Below, piece after piece: positions 1 to 5,792 of a stretch of 6,370 nucleotides of DNA; within the stretch, counting starts at the first letter, position 1; each line of letters starts with the position of its first letter. Origin of the DNA: Rubrobacter sp. (lineage in GTDB: Bacteria; Actinomycetota; Rubrobacteria; Rubrobacterales; Rubrobacteraceae). Location: the NCBI GenBank assembly GCA_013815575.1, contig JACDFX010000112.1, forward strand, positions 1 through 6,370, read 5' to 3'. Made by a program: the position numbers and the translations under genes. The notes under the pieces are model-generated. The model did not search any database. It had not been told where the DNA came from and saw only the letters and a list, made by a program, of their open reading frames with translations.

Positions 1-395
1 ACCGTGGCCTCTACCTCAGGACGGGCCCCGAGGATCGGCTCCGCGCCACCGGTTTGTTCTCCGACGCGGCGGCGTGGTCGGACCTCGAGTTGTGGTCCTC
101 GGTCTTCGAGGTGGAGGTGGTCGGCACGGCTGGCGCGGGCGACGCGACCGTCGCCGGCTTCCTGCACGCCCTGCTGCTCGGCGACTCTCCCGAGGACGCC
201 GTTACCGCAGCGGTCGCGTCCGGGGCATCGAGCGTGGAGGCCGCCGACGCCACAAGCGGCGTCCGGAGCTGGAAAGAGACCCGGCGCAGGATCTCCGACG
301 GCTGGCGGCGACGCGCTGGAGATCCCCCCGGAGAAGGCTGGTCGGCCCACGACCGGGACGGACTCTGGACGGGCCCCCGGGCCGGATCGGGCTAA
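1..395 (+). CDS. PfkB/ribokinase-family sugar kinase, C-terminal part (5' end outside window)
   Basis: Only the last 130 codons are present; the reading frame begins at base 3 and ends in TAA at 393-395. The family phosphorylates sugars or nucleosides with ATP in the cytoplasm. What shows it is the PfkB signature around VGTAGAGDATVAGF: the GAGD anion hole (fragment residues 44-47), whose Asp is the family's catalytic base, followed by a helix of the FLHALLLG type. The upstream GLYLRTGPEDRL segment matches the strand normally preceding this region. The last ~40 residues are Arg/Gly/Pro-rich and look like a poorly conserved tail. It converges on the substrate-binding protein gene with a 99-bp gap, so it is not in the same transcript. 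A kinase next to a sugar importer and ketose-phosphate aldolase would fit one pathway, but that link is inference. The specific sugar cannot be told because the substrate-binding N-terminal half is missing. Confidence 0.85.
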   Translation, partial: RGLYLRTGPEDRLRATGLFSDAAAWSDLELWSSVFEVEVVGTAGAGDATVAGFLHALLLGDSPEDAVTAAVASGASSVEAADATSGVRSWKETRRRISDGWRRRAGDPPGEGWSAHDRDGLWTGPRAGSG

Positions 396-455
396 CCCCC
401 GGGTGCCTCGCCACCGCAGCGTCGACACCCAACTGGAGGCAAGATTACTGCGGTT

Positions 456-494
456 GAGCCACCGGGCAGCGCGGGAGCACCGGGCGCCTGGCTC
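456..494. terminator. Possible hairpin between convergent kinase and binding-protein genes
   Basis: GAGCCA at 456-461 and TGGCTC at 489-494 form a 6-bp inverted repeat with GC-rich sequence between them, abutting the stop codon of the substrate-binding protein gene and lying between two converging genes. There is no T tract on either side, so an intrinsic terminator is only a weak possibility. Confidence 0.25.
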
Positions 495-1505
495 CTAACA
501 CTCGGCCTTGTAGAGGTACTTCTCGATCTCCGGCTGCTTCAAGTTCTCCCTCGTAACGATGGTGAGGCCCGTCATGACCTGTTTCTGCGAGGGTTTCTTG
601 TCGGACTTCAGGTAGTCAACCGCCATTTGTACACCCCTGGACCCGATGTCCGCGGGGTGCTGGGCGATAAGGGCATCCACGGTATTGGAGCGCAGGTCCC
701 GGACCTGGGTAGGTCCGGCGTCGAAGCCGACGATCTTGACCTGCTCCTCCTTGCCGGCCTGGCGGGAGCCGGCGGCGGCGCCCTGCGCGGAGAAGAGGTT
801 GGCGCCGAAGATACCAGCGAGGTCCGGCGTGGACTGGATCTTCGCGTTCGCGATGGAGGCAGCCTTGTTCGCGTCGTCGTCGCAGAACTCGGTGCCGAGG
901 TACTCGATGTCGGGGTAATCTTTGAGGCCCTCTTCGAAGCCCTGCTGGCGCTGGTCCGTCGTCGATATTCCGGGCGTGACGCTTATGCAGAAGACCTTAC
1001 CCTTCTCGCCGATGGCCTTGGCAAGGGCCTTTGCCGCCTGCTTGCCACCCTCCACGTTATCCGAGGAGATGTTCGCCAGCGCGATGTCCTTCTCGATAAA
1101 GGTGTCCACCGTAAAGACCGCGATGTCCTGACTTATCGCGGTCTGTATCGGACCGACCATGGCCGCGGTGTCCGTCGGCGCGATCAGGATGGCGTCAGGA
1201 TTGGCCTGGACCACGGCGTTGAGGATCGGGGTCTGCTCCGCCGGGGAGAACTCCGCAGGCCCCTGCACGTCCAGTTCGGCACCGAGTTTTTCGGCCTCGG
1301 ACATTGCCCCGCACTCCATCGAGATGTAGAACTCGTCGCCGCGAACGCCCTGGATCAGGGTTATCCGGTAGTTTTCACCTCCGCCCTGCCCCCCACCCGA
1401 GCCTGCCCCACAGCCACCGAGCATCGTCGCGCCAGCGCCCGCCGCCGCGAGCCCCAAGAACCTCCGGCGCGTTATCCCGCGCGCCACCAAAGAACCTCTA
1501 CCCAT
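495..1505 (-). CDS. Sugar ABC transporter substrate-binding lipoprotein (RbsB-like, Tat-exported)
   Basis: 336-residue extracytoplasmic receptor that should bind a sugar and deliver it to the permease encoded just upstream. The N-terminus has a twin-arginine motif (TRRRFLG, residues 12-18), a hydrophobic Ala/Gly segment and a lipobox LGGC with the acylated Cys at 32, then a Gly-rich linker (33-43). This predicts folded export by Tat and a lipid anchor. The mature part is a type 1 periplasmic-binding fold of the ribose/galactose class (Peripla_BP_4): YRITLIQGVRGDEFYISMEC as first strand and helix, ILNAVVQANPDAILIAPTD, the second-lobe start GKVFCISV, and VKIVGFDAGP near the C-terminal lobe. It ends in Cys. 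ATG is supported by AAGGGAG at 1519-1513, 7 nt upstream. It is last in the ATPase-permease-receptor order, 28 bp after the permease stop. The family is clear; the ligand is not readable. Confidence 0.93.
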   Translation of the reverse strand: MGRGSLVARGITRRRFLGLAAAGAGATMLGGCGAGSGGGQGGGENYRITLIQGVRGDEFYISMECGAMSEAEKLGAELDVQGPAEFSPAEQTPILNAVVQANPDAILIAPTDTAAMVGPIQTAISQDIAVFTVDTFIEKDIALANISSDNVEGGKQAAKALAKAIGEKGKVFCISVTPGISTTDQRQQGFEEGLKDYPDIEYLGTEFCDDDANKAASIANAKIQSTPDLAGIFGANLFSAQGAAAGSRQAGKEEQVKIVGFDAGPTQVRDLRSNTVDALIAQHPADIGSRGVQMAVDYLKSDKKPSQKQVMTGLTIVTRENLKQPEIEKYLYKAEC

Positions 1506-1533
1506 GCTTACGCTCCCTTCCCAACGTTCACCC

Positions 1534-2586
1534 CTACATCCGCTCCTCGGCGCTTCTACGCCGCTGGTCGATAAACACGGCCAGGATCAGGACCACTCCC
1601 ACGGCCACCTCCTGCCAGAAAGCCTGGACCCCCTGGATTATGAACCCGTTCCTCAGCACCGCCGGGATAAAGGTGCCCACAACCGACCCTATAATGGTCC
1701 CTATCCCCCCGAACAGGCTCGTCCCGCCTATGACCACGGCCGAGATGGAGGCCAGGTTGTCCGCCGTGTGCGCGCCGATGGAGGTGGTGTTGAACCGGGA
1801 CAGGTCCAGCAGGCCCGCGAGGCCCGCGAGCAACCCGCTCAGGGCGTATACCTTTAGCAGATGGCGGTCCACGTCTATCCCCACCCTACGGGCCGCATCG
1901 GCGTTCGATCCTATGGCGTACGTGTAGCGCCCGAAGCCGCACTTCGCGAGCACGACGCCGGCGATCACCGCGACCACGAGCGAGATCACGACGGGGACCG
2001 GCAGGAAACCGAAGAACTCCTTCGTCCCGATCTGGGACTGTATCGCTGTCGGGACGAAGCGTACGTCGGTGCCACCGGTCAGTATCTGCGCCAGACCGAG
2101 CCCGATGCCGAGCGTCCCGAGCGTGACTATGAAAGGCGGCATCTTGAGCCTGGTTATGAGCAGCCCGTTGAAGAGGCCGAACACGAGACCCGTCAAGAGT
2201 CCGGCCGCCACCCCGGCCGGTATGCCTATGGCCTGGTTCGGAAACTGGTAGTTCTGCACCTGCTCCGAGGTTCCCGAGAGCGCCACCATCACCTGCCCGC
2301 CTACCACCCCGGAGAGCACGAGCACCGAGCCAACGGAGAGGTCTATCCCCGCCGTGATGATAACGAACGTCATCCCCACCCCGAGCAGCAGCAGCACGGA
2401 CGCGTCGACCGCTATGTTCACGAAGTTGCCGAAGTTGAGAAACGCCGTGCCGTTCAGGATCGTGAACACGGCGACGAGAAAAACAAGGATGCCGACTATG
2501 AGCACCGACGAGAGGCCGGCGAGCCGGCGCCCGGGCTGGGCTTCCTGCTCCGGCGTCTGCCCCGGGTCTGTTTGCGGGCCGGTCAC
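1534..2586 (-). CDS. Sugar ABC transporter permease (RbsC/FrcC-like, BPD_transp_2 family)
   Basis: 350-residue inner-membrane permease that would form the homodimeric channel of the importer. After a Pro/Gln/Gly-rich cytoplasmic N-terminus (1-22), hydrophobic segments begin at about 26-48, 62-79, 86-103, 121-142, 153-170, 197-215, 246-262, 280-311 and 323-340. Family hallmarks are ITAGIDLSVGS (77-87), FGLFNGLLITRLKMPPFIVT (136-155), the cytoplasmic coupling region YAIGSNADAARRVGIDV (223-239) and IGGTSLFGGIGT (287-298). Length is normal for RbsC-type permeases (about 310-350). Translation starts at a GTG that overlaps the TGA stop of the ATPase gene (GTGA, 2586-2583), with AAGGGG 7 nt upstream, indicating translational coupling in one operon. 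Several isoleucines use ATA despite the high GC. Substrate is unknown. Confidence 0.95.
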   Translation of the reverse strand: MTGPQTDPGQTPEQEAQPGRRLAGLSSVLIVGILVFLVAVFTILNGTAFLNFGNFVNIAVDASVLLLLGVGMTFVIITAGIDLSVGSVLVLSGVVGGQVMVALSGTSEQVQNYQFPNQAIGIPAGVAAGLLTGLVFGLFNGLLITRLKMPPFIVTLGTLGIGLGLAQILTGGTDVRFVPTAIQSQIGTKEFFGFLPVPVVISLVVAVIAGVVLAKCGFGRYTYAIGSNADAARRVGIDVDRHLLKVYALSGLLAGLAGLLDLSRFNTTSIGAHTADNLASISAVVIGGTSLFGGIGTIIGSVVGTFIPAVLRNGFIIQGVQAFWQEVAVGVVLILAVFIDQRRRSAEERM

Positions 2587-3386
2587 TGCTCACCCCTTCC
2601 CCGCGCCCGCACGGCGCCGGTCATGGCCGCGACGGCATCGTCTGTGGTGTTCTTTTTGGGATCCAACTCCGTCACCATCTCCCCGAGCCTGAGAACGCAG
2701 ATGCGGTCCGCGACGTCGAAGACGTGGGGCATGTTGTGGCTTATGAACAGGACGGGTATGCCGGTGTCGCGCACCCTGCGAATGAGGTCTAGCACCATCT
2801 CGACTTGGGCGACCCCGAGCGCCGCGGTCGGCTCGTCCATTATGACGACCTTGCTCGCCCACATGACCGCCCGGGCCACGGCGACCCCCTGACGCTGCCC
2901 CCCGGAGAAGGTGCTCAAGGGCTTGCCCAGGTCCCTGATACGGACGTTGAGCTCCGCGAGCTGCTCCTCGGTCTCCCGCCGCATCCGCGGCTGGTCCAGA
3001 AGCCCGAGCCGGCCCAGGATGCCGGGCCTGTAACGCTCCCTTCCCAGAAAGATGTTCCCGACGGCGTCGAGCTGCGGCGCCACGGCCAGGTCCTGGTACA
3101 CCGTCTCGATGCCCCGTTCGCGGGCGTCGTGGGGGGACTCGAACCGGACGGGCTCGCCCTCGAAGGTTATGTCCCCCCTGTCGGGCCGGAACACGCCGGT
3201 GATCGCGTTGATAAAGGTGGACTTGCCGGCACCGTTGTCCCCGATAAGCGCGACGACCTCCCCGGAGCGCACCTCGAAGTCGACGTTCTTCAACGCCTGC
3301 ACGGCCCCGAAGGACTTGCTGATCCCCCTCGTGCCCAACACGACCCTGCCGTCGGAACCGTTCTTTTCGGGGTTTTCGGCGCTCAA
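2583..3386 (-). CDS. Sugar ABC transporter ATP-binding protein, single-NBD (FrcA-like)
   Basis: 267-residue cytoplasmic ATPase that powers the importer. It contains Walker A GDNGAGKST (49-57), Q-loop VYQDL (Q98), signature FSGGQRQG (160-167, with Phe in place of the usual Leu), Walker B VVIMDEP (180-186, catalytic Glu185) and H-loop His217 in FISHNMPHV. It has one nucleotide-binding domain, unlike the ~500-residue tandem RbsA/MglA type, so it should act as a homodimer like FrcA-type ATPases. The first ~14 residues are polar and poorly conserved. Start is TTG at 3386-3384, preceded by AAGGA about 7 nt upstream; no ATG or GTG fits better. It is the first gene of the importer operon, 265 bp from the aldolase, with its own predicted promoter in the gap. 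The C-terminus overlaps the permease start by 4 bp. Confidence 0.95.
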   Translation of the reverse strand: MSAENPEKNGSDGRVVLGTRGISKSFGAVQALKNVDFEVRSGEVVALIGDNGAGKSTFINAITGVFRPDRGDITFEGEPVRFESPHDARERGIETVYQDLAVAPQLDAVGNIFLGRERYRPGILGRLGLLDQPRMRRETEEQLAELNVRIRDLGKPLSTFSGGQRQGVAVARAVMWASKVVIMDEPTAALGVAQVEMVLDLIRRVRDTGIPVLFISHNMPHVFDVADRICVLRLGEMVTELDPKKNTTDDAVAAMTGAVRARGRGEQ

Positions 3387-3547
3387 CCCTCTTTCCTTTC
3401 CACTCCGGATCTAGGCCGCCTCGGACAGCCTCAGACATCTGGCCGCCGCTGCCTCGTGCCGCGCCACCGTGGGACGGGAGATCTCCGGTCGGCGCGGGAT
3501 CTCCTCCTGTATAAGCTTAAGCTTTGTTCGCCTTTTTCCCTTTACCC
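3387..3547 (-). promoter_or_regulatory. Structured ~160-nt 5' leader of the importer operon
   Basis: The predicted transcript starts near 3548, leaving a leader of about 160 nt before the TTG start. On the minus strand it holds a 12-bp perfect palindrome AAGCTTAAGCTT (3524-3513), a strong Shine-Dalgarno-like AGGAGGAG (3508-3501) not followed by a usual start codon, and two copies of GGAGATC (about 3504-3498 and 3486-3480), the second within the palindrome GGAGATCTCC (3486-3477). The first GGAGATC could pair with GATCTCC of the second copy, hiding the AGGAGG. No known riboswitch class is recognised. A regulatory role is inference. Confidence 0.35.
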
Positions 3548-3554
3548 TGGCGCG

Positions 3555-3583
3555 ATGTTACGTATGTCTAGAATTTTTGTCAA
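3555..3583 (-). promoter_or_regulatory. Sigma-70-type promoter for the ABC importer operon
   Basis: Read on the minus strand: a perfect -35 TTGACA (3583-3578), 17 nt, then -10 TAACAT (3560-3555; 4 of 6 matches to TATAAT). Transcription should start near 3548. The surroundings are markedly AT-richer than the rest of the window, and the spacer contains TCTAGA and TACGTA. A box GGGTAAAGGG (3547-3538) sits at the predicted start site and resembles the boxes in the aldolase/SDR spacer. This makes the importer genes a transcription unit that can run independently of the aldolase. Confidence 0.72.
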
Positions 3584-3632
3584 GTCGCGACGGGGTGTCG
3601 GGCGCGGGTTTGGTGGCCTTGCGCGTGGGCAG

Positions 3633-3657
3633 GGGGCGCTAGGCCGGGGCGCTAGGC
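3633..3657. repeat. 13-bp tandem duplication spanning the aldolase stop codon
   Basis: GGGGCGCTAGGC occurs at 3633-3644 and again at 3646-3657, a period of 13 bp with one extra C between the copies. The right copy contains the aldolase stop (TAG on the minus strand, 3654-3652); the left copy lies in the 3' untranslated part. Probably a slippage duplication with no effect on the protein. Confidence 0.85.
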
Positions 3658-4467
3658 GCGGTTGGCGCAGCCCATGATGCGAATTTTCTCCGCCGCGACC
3701 GAGCGGACCCTCTCCCTCATGACCTTGAGCATGGCGTAGTGGTCGAGGTCCCCTTCGATCCCTTCGCGCGCGCCTTCCGTCATCGCCTTGGAGATGGCGT
3801 GCCCTATGTTGATCTTGACGACCCCGAACTCCACGGCCGTGTGCACGTCGTCCGGGTGGATGCCGGAGCCCCCGTGCAGCACGAGCGGATGGCCCGTGCG
3901 ATTGGCGATGGTCTCCAGGCGCTTCAGGTCGAGGCGGCTCTGCTGGTGGTGCTCGGAGCCCACGGAGACGGCCAGGGTATCGGCGCCGGACTCCGCAGTG
4001 TAGCGCTTCGCCTCGTCGGGGTCGGTGAAGCGGACGGAGCCGTGGTCCCCGCCGAAAAGGCCCAGCTCGCCCTCCAGAGACGACGAGAGGGCGTGCGCCA
4101 TCTCCGCCAGGTCCCGGGTTTGCGAGATGTTCTTCTCCAGGCCGAGGTCCCCGCCGTCGAACATCACGGAGGAGTATCCCTGCCGCAGGCAGTCTGCGAT
4201 CATCTCCGGGTCCTGGCCGTGGTCGAGGTGCAGTAGCACCGGCACGCCCGCCTCCTGGATGAGCGTCTTGAGCAAAACAATGAGCGCCTCACCCCCGTGC
4301 GCGAGGTCCCCGGGGTAGGTTTGAAGCATGATCGGGGCCCGCTCTTCCTCGGCCGCCGCCAGGCAGCCCTGGGCCATCTCCAGGTTGCAGACGTTGAAGG
4401 ACGGCATCGCGAAGTGCTCCTCGTAGGCCCGCGCGTACAGGGTTCGGGCGTCTGAGATCTGGGCCAT
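3652..4467 (-). CDS. Class II (zinc) ketose-bisphosphate aldolase family protein
   Basis: 271-residue cytoplasmic TIM-barrel aldolase of the FbaA/GatY/KbaY family, which reversibly cleaves a ketose (bis)phosphate to dihydroxyacetone phosphate and an aldehyde. Visible active-site elements: HLDHG (80-84) with the catalytic Asp82 and zinc ligand His83; SVMFDGG (100-106); acidic EGELG (132-136); His173/His174 in GSEHH at the expected second zinc ligand; and VLHGGSG (196-202) with zinc ligand His198, followed by VVKINIG (216-222), which in the family binds the phosphate. D82/H83 numbering matches the GatY/KbaY type, but this does not fix the substrate. Length is slightly below the usual ~285. The ATG has a strong AGGAGGAG (4479-4472) 4 nt upstream. 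It is upstream of, and co-directional with, the importer genes (265-bp gap) and divergent from the SDR, so a pathway-specific rather than glycolytic role is likely, by inference. Confidence 0.92.
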   Translation of the reverse strand: MAQISDARTLYARAYEEHFAMPSFNVCNLEMAQGCLAAAEEERAPIMLQTYPGDLAHGGEALIVLLKTLIQEAGVPVLLHLDHGQDPEMIADCLRQGYSSVMFDGGDLGLEKNISQTRDLAEMAHALSSSLEGELGLFGGDHGSVRFTDPDEAKRYTAESGADTLAVSVGSEHHQQSRLDLKRLETIANRTGHPLVLHGGSGIHPDDVHTAVEFGVVKINIGHAISKAMTEGAREGIEGDLDHYAMLKVMRERVRSVAAEKIRIMGCANRA

Positions 4468-4493
4468 GAGACTCCTCCTGATGAGCTCTTACC

Positions 4494-4589
4494 GACCGTG
4501 AAGGGCGCGACCACCAACGTCGGCCTCGCCGCGGGGACACTTTACGGTCGCCGGACACCAGTGTAAAGTGCCCAGGGCCGTAAAGGCGG
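4494..4589. repeat. Cluster of CCGTAAAG-like boxes (possible operator sites)
   Basis: Four related boxes lie within 96 bp: CCGTGAAG (+, 4496-4503), CCGTAAAG (-, 4547-4540), GTGTAAAG (+, 4561-4568) and CCGTAAAG (+, 4578-4585). The last two are 17 bp apart. A longer form, CCGCCTTTACGG (12 bp), is shared between the minus strand here (4589-4578) and the plus strand at 5718-5729. A GTAAAGG box also lies at the importer's predicted start site (3545-3539 on the minus strand). Binding of a shared regulator is inference; two boxes coincide with promoter hexamers and one with a terminator tail. Confidence 0.4.
4539..4569. promoter_or_regulatory. Symmetric, overlapping divergent promoter pair (aldolase and SDR)
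   Basis: The inverted repeat CACTTTAC (4538-4545) / GTAAAGTG (4563-4570) gives promoter-like hexamers on both strands. Plus strand: -35 TTTACG (4541-4546), 17 nt, -10 TAAAGT (4564-4569). Minus strand: -35 TTTACA (4567-4562), 17 nt, -10 TAAAGT (4544-4539). Each arm would thus serve as -35 for one direction and -10 for the other. The minus-strand start would be near 4532, about 65 nt before the aldolase ATG; the plus-strand start near 4576. The -10 hexamers match consensus only 4 of 6. The repeat could equally be a dimeric operator. Confidence 0.45.
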
Positions 4590-4825
4590 GCGGGGAGGCT
4601 GCGTCTTGACGCTTCCGGGCATCGAGGCATCGAGATCGGCACTACCCACGTGAAGGCGCGCCTACGACGGGAGTGGGCACCTTCTGGCGGACGTGGGACG
4701 CGAGGCCGGCTTCTGAACCGCACCGGCCAGGCACGTACGGCAGCAAAGACCGTTGGGGACAAGGTTCGACGCCACGGCCCGGCATTTGGTCCCTATTCGC
4801 GAGCTCCGGGCAGGATAGGAGAAGC

Positions 4826-5698
4826 GTGAGCAAACGACGAGTACTCCTCACGGGCGCCACCGGCTACATCGCCGGCCAGCTCCTCCCGGCGTTCGGGGAG
4901 AGCTACGACCTCAGGATGATGGACGCCCGGGAGACGGACGACTCCGGGGAGAAGGTCCACGGGGTCGAGGTGACTGACCTGCTCTCCGCGGACGAGTCGG
5001 CCCTCTCGCCCCTCTTCGCGGACGTCGATGCGGTGGTCCACTGCGGCCACGCGAAGCCGGAGGGCGGGGACCCGCGCTCGCAGTACGAAGGCGAGCGGCG
5101 CAACCTGGACATGATGCAGCGCGTCTACCAGCTCTCGCTGGAGCACGGCGTTCGGCGGGTCGTCGCGGCGAGCACCAACCAGGCGGCGAAGTGGTACGAG
5201 AACCCCTACTACGCGGGGCTAAAAGACCGCGTGGACCCGGAAGATTACCCGCGGCCCGACTCCTTCTACGGCTGGGCCAAGGCGGCCTGGGAGCCGCTGG
5301 GTTTTCTCTACGCCTGCGGCAGCCTGGGACGGAAGCTGGAGGTCGTCCAGATCCGGATAGTCGTCCCGCGCGAGATAGACGCGGCCCTCTTCGAGGACGC
5401 GCCGCCCGAACGCTACGTCCGGGAATTGGCCGGCTACATAAGCAAGCGGGACATGCAACAGCTCTTCCAGAGATCCATCGAGACGCCGGACATACAAGAC
5501 GAACACGGCGTCCCGTTCCACGTCTTCTACGGCGTCTCGGACAACGCCCGCCGATTCTGGAGCATCACCAACGCCCGGCGGGTCATCGGCTACGATCCGC
5601 AAGACGACTCGGAGGCCCGCTTCGCTCCAGACATAGCGCGTCTGCTACATGGCAGGACGCAGACGCGCGGCGAGACCCGAGCCGTCGACACCTCCTGA
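4826..5698 (+). CDS. NAD-dependent epimerase/dehydratase (extended SDR), uronate dehydrogenase-like
   Basis: 290-residue cytoplasmic Rossmann-fold oxidoreductase. The nucleotide-binding motif TGATGYIAGQLL (9-20) has Ala where the third Gly usually stands; Asp33 after strand 2 (LRMMDAR) suggests NAD rather than NADP. VHCGHAKPEG (71-80) takes the place of the usual strand-4 motif, ASTNQ (115-119) supplies the catalytic Ser/Thr, and YGWAK (148-152) is the YxxxK pair. The C-terminal half carries VQIRIVVP (174-181) and FYGVSDNARRFWSITNA (234-250) followed by IGYDPQDDSE (254-263), a pattern I associate with uronate dehydrogenases, which oxidise galacturonate or glucuronate to aldarolactones. The true substrate may differ. 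I chose GTG at 4826: AGGAG lies 4 nt upstream and the Rossmann strand begins six residues in; the frame stays open to 4673 but that extension has no protein-like character. At least five Ile codons are ATA. It is divergent from the aldolase. Confidence 0.88.
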   Translation: MSKRRVLLTGATGYIAGQLLPAFGESYDLRMMDARETDDSGEKVHGVEVTDLLSADESALSPLFADVDAVVHCGHAKPEGGDPRSQYEGERRNLDMMQRVYQLSLEHGVRRVVAASTNQAAKWYENPYYAGLKDRVDPEDYPRPDSFYGWAKAAWEPLGFLYACGSLGRKLEVVQIRIVVPREIDAALFEDAPPERYVRELAGYISKRDMQQLFQRSIETPDIQDEHGVPFHVFYGVSDNARRFWSITNARRVIGYDPQDDSEARFAPDIARLLHGRTQTRGETRAVDTS

Positions 5699-5702
5699 CA
5701 GC

Positions 5703-5725
5703 AAGGGCGGTTCCGAACCGCCTTT
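5703..5725 (+). terminator. Hairpin with short T run after the SDR gene
   Basis: AAGGGCGGTT (5703-5712), loop CCG, AACCGCCTTT (5716-5725): a 10-bp stem with one G-T pair, starting 5 nt after the SDR stop and ending in only three T. It could be an intrinsic terminator or attenuator between the SDR and VOC genes. The 3' arm and tail contain CTTTACGG (5722-5729), one of the recurring boxes. Confidence 0.6.
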
Positions 5726-5760
5726 ACGGTCCCCTGCACGTTCTACGTATCCCCGACGGA

Positions 5761-5780
5761 AGACCAACGAAGACCAACGG
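5761..5780. repeat. 10-bp tandem repeat just upstream of the VOC gene
   Basis: AGACCAACGA (5761-5770) is followed directly by AGACCAACGG (5771-5780), immediately before the ribosome-binding site GGAAGGA (5779-5785) of the VOC gene. It is short and probably a slippage product; no function is evident. Confidence 0.7.
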
Positions 5781-5792
5781 AAGGACGGGTAG

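Larger units (their letters stand above)
4468..4825. other. 358-bp divergent intergenic region between aldolase and SDR
   Basis: No gene is supported here. The left part (about 4494-4590) holds the promoter-like inverted repeat and several CCGT(A/G)AAG boxes. The middle has an 8-bp tandem repeat, GCATCGAG twice (4619-4634), and a lone TTGACG (4606-4611) without a convincing -10. The right part (about 4640-4810) shows nothing recognisable: there is no tRNA-like fold and no conserved protein fragment in either strand. If the SDR is transcribed from the inverted-repeat promoter, its leader would be about 250 nt. Confidence 0.6.

Noticed and set aside
627..1574. 315-codon plus-strand open frame opposite the substrate-binding protein gene
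   Set aside because: Antisense shadow; the minus strand encodes an intact binding protein with signal and fold motifs.
1861..2892. 343-codon plus-strand open frame opposite the permease and ATPase
   Set aside because: Composition (His/Arg/Glu/Tyr-rich) is typical of antisense frames in high-GC genes; no motif, and the opposite strand is clearly coding.
2590..3438. Long open frame overlapping the ABC ATPase on the same strand
   Set aside because: Arg/Gly-rich shadow translation of a high-GC gene; the other frame carries all ABC ATPase motifs.
4606..4634. TTGACG at 4606 as -35 of an SDR promoter
   Set aside because: The hexamers at 16-18 nt spacing (around ATCGAG) do not resemble a -10.
4760..4785. 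GGTTCGA resembling a tRNA T-loop
   Set aside because: Flanking bases do not form a 5-bp T stem and no acceptor or anticodon arms can be placed.
4673..4825. In-frame N-terminal extension of the SDR from an ATG at 4673
   Set aside because: The Rossmann strand begins right after the GTG at 4826, which has a good AGGAG; the upstream 51 codons are Arg/Gly/Pro-rich without family resemblance.
5723..5750. Promoter for the VOC gene: TTTACG then TACGTA
   Set aside because: Spacing is only 15 nt and the -10 match is poor; the TTTACG lies in the terminator tail.
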